From Gymnopilus junonius (taxonomy: Eukaryota > Basidiomycota > Agaricomycetes > Agaricales > Galerinaceae), in the NCBI GenBank assembly GCA_015501075.1, contig JADNYJ010000010.1:372001-436000 (forward strand): a stretch of DNA of 64,000 bases, in the 5' to 3' direction. The notes beneath the pieces were generated by a model. That model was not told where the DNA came from and made no database searches. It saw only the letters and a list, made by a program, of their open reading frames with translations. The translations under genes were made by a program, and so were the position numbers. Positions 59,398 to 64,000 of the stretch are shown piece after piece. How positions within the stretch are numbered: the stretch's first letter is position 1; every line of letters starts with the position of its first letter.

Positions 59398-61250
59398 AGT
59401 CAGTGGTCCTCATCCCTTCGCACACACTGGGGATCACATTGACACTGGCTGTGTGCATATGAAGGAAGTAAGGCTCAATGCATCCACTCTTTCTGACCCT
59501 GACTCTCTCCAACTCTCATTAACATCTCTGCTCTGACCTGACCTTAAGTCACTAACATTAATTGACTCTGGCTCTAGCCATTGTTTTGTTGATACCCATT
59601 TTATCTGTTCTAATAATTTACTCCCTTCTCTGATCAATCCGGTTAAGCTCAAACTGATTGATGGCTCCTATGGCAACATGATTACTGAAACCCTCTCCAT
59701 TCCAATTACATTTCCCTCTGGTGAAACTATTACCATTGACTTTTTTGTAACCTCACTGGACTCCTCCTGTGTTCTGGTTCTAGGATATAACTGGCTCTTC
59801 TGCTACAATCCATTGATTGACTGGAAATTGGGCTGCATTGACTTCCATTCCAAACTACTTGACAACCCGGCTCTGACGTCATCCCATAGGCCAGCTCTGC
59901 TGCCTACACCTCCATTATTGGAACCTCCGACCCCTCTGCTTCCTCCACCAACTCCTATGGTTACACCTCTGACACCTCCGACCTCTGTAGCATCTTCTGT
60001 TGCACCTCGCATCTCGCTAATCAATGCAGCTGCTTTTGCAAGAGCATGCAAGTTACCTGGTGCTCAAAGTTTCACAGTTAACCTCTCTGCACGGCACTCC
60101 AATCCTTTTCATTCACAAAAAGGATGGATCACTATGACTTTGCATCAACTTTAGAGGATTAAACAAGATCACGAAGAAAGACCGATATCTGCTTCTGCTC
60201 ATCTCCGACCTCCTGTCCACTGCTGGTAAAGCATGCATCTATATGGCCATTGACCTCTGACATGCCTATCACCTAGTCTGTATAGTGGAAGGCGACGAAT
60301 GGAAAACAGCATTCTGAACATGCTATGGATCGTTTGAATGGAATGTTATGCCATTTGGACTGTCCAATGTGCCTGCCATTTTTCAATGCTTCATGAACGA
60401 CATACTAAGTGATTTATTAGATGTGTCTGTCATTGTTTACCTCGATGACATCCTGATCTACTCCGATGATCCTACCCAGCATAAGGAACACATTCGCGAA
60501 GTCCTCTGACGTCTCCAACAACACGGTCTGTATGCCCACTCCAACAAATGCAATTTCTCTATGAACACGGTTAATTACCTTGGATTCATTCTTTCACCAG
60601 AAGGCCTCAAGATGGATGAAAGCAAGATCAAGACTATCCAAGATTGGCCTGAACCCAAGAAGATTAAGGATGTTCAATCCTTCTTAGGTTTCGCGAATTT
60701 CTACTGACAATTTATCTCTGACTACTCCAACATCATTGTTCCGCTCACCCAACTCACTAGGAAAGGAACCCCTTGGCAATTCAATGATGCTGCTCGAAAA
60801 GCCTTCAACAAGCTCAAGAAAGCATTTACAACTGCTCCGATACTTACTCACTGGGTTCCCAACCATCTGATTATTGTGGAAACTGACACTTCTGACTACA
60901 TGCTTGGAGTGATCCTCTCCATCCACACCTCTGACAATGAGATTCACCCTGTTGCGTTTCACTCACAAACTTTCACAGGTCCTGAAATCAACTATGACAC
61001 CCACGACAAAGAACTACTAGCAATCTTCGACGTGTTTAAAGTATGGCAACATTATCTGGAAGGCTCCACCACTCCGATCGATGTCATCACTGACCACAAG
61101 AATCTAACATATTTCGCAACTACCAAAGTTCTTACTCATCGACAAGCTCACTGGTCCGAATATCTCTGCCAATTCAACCTCATCATCTGCTTCTGCCCTG
61201 GACATCTCGGTATGAAACCTGACTCTTTAACTAGATGATGGGATGTCTAT
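59398..61250 (+). pseudogene. Pol relic: aspartic protease, reverse transcriptase, RNase H
   Basis: The protease has LIDSGSSHCFVDTHFI (Asp codon 59574-59576) and VLGYNWLFCYNPLIDW. The reverse transcriptase shows GLNKITKKDRYL, then [20 protein letters not shown] and the catalytic [10 protein letters not shown] (Asp-Asp at 60444-60449), followed by YLGFILSPEGLKMDESK. RNase H shows VETDTSDYMLGVIL, THDKELLAIFDVFKVW and VITDHKNLTYFATT. In-frame TGA codons interrupt conserved arginines, for example in the DxHAYHL and FYxQFI motifs. The catalytic RT residues survive, but the protein cannot be made. Confidence 0.9.
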
Positions 61251-61482
61251 CCCAAAGGGGGAAATAGTGACTATGCAAGCATTAACCCAAGCAACTTCCA
61301 ACCCATTTTCACCCAAGAACAACTCTCCGCATCCCTCCATGCCACCCAACTCTTTGAACCCACCCTCCATGCAGTATCCCTCATGGACTCCGACCTACTC
61401 CGACATGACATCCTCACTGCACTACCCTCCAACCCAGTTTACCTTGCTCACATGAAGGAACCAAAACCACACTGGTCCCTTG

Positions 61483-61957
61483 TGTTAAGTTCTAGATGAA
61501 AGGAAGGGCGGAGTAGGCAGAGGAGATCCACGTCGGAGCTACGTCAGAGTACGTCGGTGTCAGAGTTGGTCTTAGCGTAATGTATGTAGACGTAGGGTTG
61601 AGACTTCAGCTTCAACGTGTGTGTTGCGCTCCGTTGTCTGGACGTTGTCTCGAATTTCAGAGTCGGATTGGAATGAGAGAGCGGAGTAGAGAGCGTGGAT
61701 TGATTAATGAACAATATACGAACTAAGGTACCTAATAATAGTTCTAAGGTTTTTATACTACAGAGGAAACTAAGCGGAGACCGTACGTGTACTAGTGAGC
61801 AGGCAGACGTGTAAGTTACTCTGCGCTACTCGGAGTTGACTAGCTACGTGTAATCTAAGTGTCTACATGTTCCGGGACTTGTAGTACTTCGAGGGGATCA
61901 TGAGGTCGGAGTTCGTATAGTCGGAGATCGGAGTTGGTCAGAGGCGCGTATATAACA
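61483..61957 (-). mobile_element. Nested solo LTR with 5-bp target-site duplication
   Basis: An inverted, 475-bp relative of the LTR at 57615-58079 (TG/CA ends, TATA box, same internal order). It is bounded on both sides by the perfect direct repeat CCTTG (61478-61482 and 61958-61962), the expected 5-bp target duplication. Removing LTR plus one CCTTG rejoins the pol frame (HWSL then DPDGYLHHE). It is CpG-rich, unlike the host element, so it looks younger. Confidence 0.93.
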
Positions 61958-63335
61958 CCTTGATCCAGATGGTTACCTCCATCATGAATCATGCATCTAT
62001 GTTCCTGATGCATCCAACCTCTGACTCTGCATCCTCTGACACAAGCATGATCATATCCTTGCTGGACACCCTGGACAAAATAAGATGACTAGTCTTATCC
62101 TTTATGAATACACCTGGCCTGGACTATGAGACTTTGTGAAGAAGTATTGCAAATCATATATGACATGTATGCATTCCAAACCTCAATGACACAAACCCTA
62201 TGGATTGCTCAAACAGCTCCCAATCCCTGAATGTCCCTGGAATTCAATATCAATGGACTTTATCAAAATCCTTCTGATGTCTGACAGACATGACGTGATC
62301 CTAGTCATTGTTGACTGACTCACTAAGCAAGCTATATTCATTCTGACCACCTCTGCTTGCACCTCTGAAGACCTCGCCATGCTTTTCATCATTCATGTGT
62401 TCTTCAAGCATGGCATCCCCGAACACATCACCTCCAACTGCAAACCTGAATTCATCTCCCATTTCTTCCAATCCTTAGGAAAAGCACTTGACATGAAACT
62501 TCATTTCACTTCCGGATACCATCCTGAAGGTGATGGCCAGACTGAACGCACTAACCAGACACTAGAGCAATACCTCTGAATTTATTGCAACTATCAGCAA
62601 GATAATTGGTCAAGTCTATTACCTCTTGCAGAGTTTGCTTACAACAATGCTCCTAGTGCTACTACTGGCATTTCACTATTCTTTACTAATAAAGGTTACC
62701 ACCCTAACATGGCTATCCAACCTGAACATGACCTCACCTCTGCTTGTACTCACAATTTTGTTGTTGATCTAGATGAATTGCACAAAGAACTCAAGAATGC
62801 TATTGCTGAATCACAAAAGTGTTATCAAGTCTCCACCAACCTCCAATGAACTCCGCCCCCTGACTTCCAAGTTGGACAGCAAGCATTCATCAAAGCAAAG
62901 TTCTTCTGCACCACACATCCCTCCAAGAAACTCTCTGAAAAATATTACAGTCCTTTTGATATCATCGCCAAAGCTGGTACACACTCTTTTACTTTATGAC
63001 TTCCTGACTCCATGCACAGTGTTCATCCTGTTTACCATGTTTCTATGCTGGAACCATTTACTCCAAATGATATTCTGAATCAGACTCAATCTCCGCCTCT
63101 GCCTGTTGAAGTTGAAGGTGAAATTGAATATGAAATCACTGAAGTCCTTGACTCCAAGCTTGATCAACAATGCAAGTGCAAGCTATTGTACTTGGTTCAC
63201 TGGTTAGGTTATAAAGGCACCAATAAAGAACAATCCTGGCTCCTAGCTACCAAACTTGAACACATGCCCGACCTCATCTCCAACTTTCACTCTGCTTACC
63301 CCGACAAACCTGGACCCCTTTCATCTCTCACTTAG
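61958..63335 (+). pseudogene. Pol relic: integrase and C-terminal chromodomain
   Basis: The zinc-binding part has HKHDHILAGHPGQNK. The catalytic core shows WNSISMDFIK, ITSNCKPEFISHFF and FTSGYHPEGDGQTERTNQTL. The second acidic residue of the DDE triad is changed: TSNCKPEF stands where TSDRGPEF is usual, each change fitting a CpG loss. The C-terminus has YEITEVLDSKLDQQCKCKLL, YLVHWLGYKG and LISNFHSAYPDKPGP, a chromodomain that in relatives steers integration to marked chromatin. TGA codons break it in several places. Confidence 0.9.
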
Positions 63336-63444
63336 CTTATGATTCACCAAAAACCATCTTTAACAAAAAAAAAGACAAGTATATAGAAAAACAAAAAAAA
63401 ACTACAAGAAAAGAAAAAATTTTAAAACTCTACAAAACCAATAT

Positions 63445-64000
63445 CTACTGATGAGCACGCTTTGCTGGTGCCTCATACATCCTCATTCCTTCCAATCCTC
63501 TATCATCCTCATCCTCCTCCTCATCCTCCTCCTCATCCTTATCCTCCTCCTCATCCTCCTCCTCATCCTCCTCCTCATCCTCCTCCTCATCCTCCTCCTC
63601 ATCCTCCTCCTCCTCCTCCTCCTCATCCTCCTCCTCATCCTCCTCCTCATCCTCCTCCTCATCCTCCTCTGAATCTGATGACTCATCCCTTTTCCTCTTC
63701 AACACCTTAACCTCTCCCTTGCTCTCACTCCTCATTTCCACATCTGACCTCTCCTCCTCCTGTCCACCTATCACTGCTCCAACTATCTTCTTCTCTGAAT
63801 CCTCTGACTCATCTGACTCATCCACCTCAACCTTCTTCCCTGCATCTAAGGCTGCCAAACCCTCTCATATCTTCCGTTCAAATACTCTGCCTCTGCATCA
63901 ATCTCCTCCTGGTCCGATAGTATGTACTCCAATGCACTCAGTTCTGACAGTGCATATGGGGGATCTTGAATCCAGGACATGTTTTCCAACAAGTCCCAGA
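63445..64000 (-). CDS. Antisense acidic ORF in the 3' part of the Gypsy element, runs off the window
   Basis: Reading minus, a frame from the window edge gives MSWIQDPPYALSELSALEYI, SDQEEIDAEAEYLNGRYERV and stops near 63850. The adjacent frame continues with LAALDAGKKVEVDESDESED, then KVLKRKRDESSDSEEDEEED and a long run of Glu/Asp, ending YEAPAKRAHQ at 63445. One base would join the two. No ATG fits the second half. The acidic part is encoded by a 12-base repeat and could be a composition artefact; the first half looks protein-like. Function unknown. Confidence 0.4.
63500..63672. repeat. Microsatellite/minisatellite (CATCCTCCTCCT-like)
   Basis: About 14 near-identical 12-base units of tcctcctcctca type, with a central stretch of pure TCC triplets. 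On the minus strand they encode the Glu/Asp run of the antisense ORF. Confidence 0.9.

Larger units (their letters stand above)
57615..64000 (+). mobile_element. Decayed Ty3/Gypsy chromovirus, 3' end outside window
   Basis: Order LTR, gag, protease, RT, RNase H, integrase, chromodomain is diagnostic of a Ty3/Gypsy chromodomain element. The reading frames are full of TGA codons where a CGA arginine is expected, plus single-base breaks, so it is not functional. No 3' LTR is seen before the window ends, and no target duplication can be checked at the 5' side. A solo LTR of the same family is nested in pol (61483-61957). Domains are listed separately. Confidence 0.92.

Noticed and set aside
57615..61957. 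The inverted LTR pair as termini of one foldback or terminal-inverted-repeat element
   Set aside because: The second copy has its own perfect 5-bp target duplication and interrupts a continuous pol frame, so it is a separate insertion.
63451..63710. Plus-strand Ile/Leu or Pro/His repeat ORFs
   Set aside because: Produced only by reading the TCC-rich microsatellite in other frames.

Overview
The window is fungal nuclear DNA, most likely from an agaricomycete (mushroom-forming basidiomycete). Genes are split by many short GT-AG introns, mostly 45-65 nt, and lie on both strands. The gene set fits a basidiomycete: a bilin-binding phytochrome histidine kinase, a large P450 and its reductase, a fungal GT61 enzyme, a Nud1/Cdc11-type scaffold, a Vip1-like RNA-binding protein and a chromodomain Ty3/Gypsy element. 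No rRNA, tRNA or CRISPR was seen.

Layout. 1-10 kb (mostly +): a SET-domain protein cut by the window edge, NADPH-cytochrome P450 reductase, the mitochondrial inner-membrane protein She9/Mdm33, an unrecognised minus-strand gene, a HIT-family hydrolase and a GT61 glycosyltransferase. 10.6-20 kb (minus): a fungal phytochrome (PAS-GAF-PHY-HisKA-HATPase-REC), the Pol II import factor Iwr1 and the urease accessory GTPase UreG. 20-27 kb: gene-poor, with one decayed acyltransferase-like relic. 27-32 kb (+): a complete P450 with three introns of 0.7-1.1 kb and a 12-nt microexon. 35-42.3 kb (minus): a TALE homeobox regulator and a Nud1/Cdc11 leucine-rich-repeat scaffold. 43-46 kb: a diverged duplicated segment flanking an HNH nuclease-domain gene. 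47.5-54 kb: an unknown Ser/Pro-rich protein, a Vip1-like RRM protein, a SAM methyltransferase and a UAA-type nucleotide-sugar transporter.

54-64 kb is a sharply different compartment. It is CpG-poor, holds a roughly 165-bp tandem repeat, and then a decayed Ty3/Gypsy retrotransposon (LTR, gag, protease, RT, RNase H, integrase, chromodomain) in which many arginine CGA codons appear to have become TGA stops. A younger, CpG-rich solo LTR of the same family sits antisense inside pol, flanked by a perfect 5-bp target duplication (CCTTG). An antisense acidic ORF lies after the chromodomain and runs off the window.

Functional links are modest: the reductase would supply electrons to P450s such as the one at 27 kb, and the rest are ordinary housekeeping, signalling and trafficking genes. 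Single-base breaks of frame occur inside otherwise intact genes (She9/Mdm33, phytochrome, UreG). This looks like uncorrected sequencing indels, although true lesions cannot be excluded. I found no convincing new multi-gene system. The most informative signals are the nested solo LTR, the CpG-decay compartment, the inflated P450 introns, the duplication around the HNH gene and the unidentified gene at 6-7 kb.
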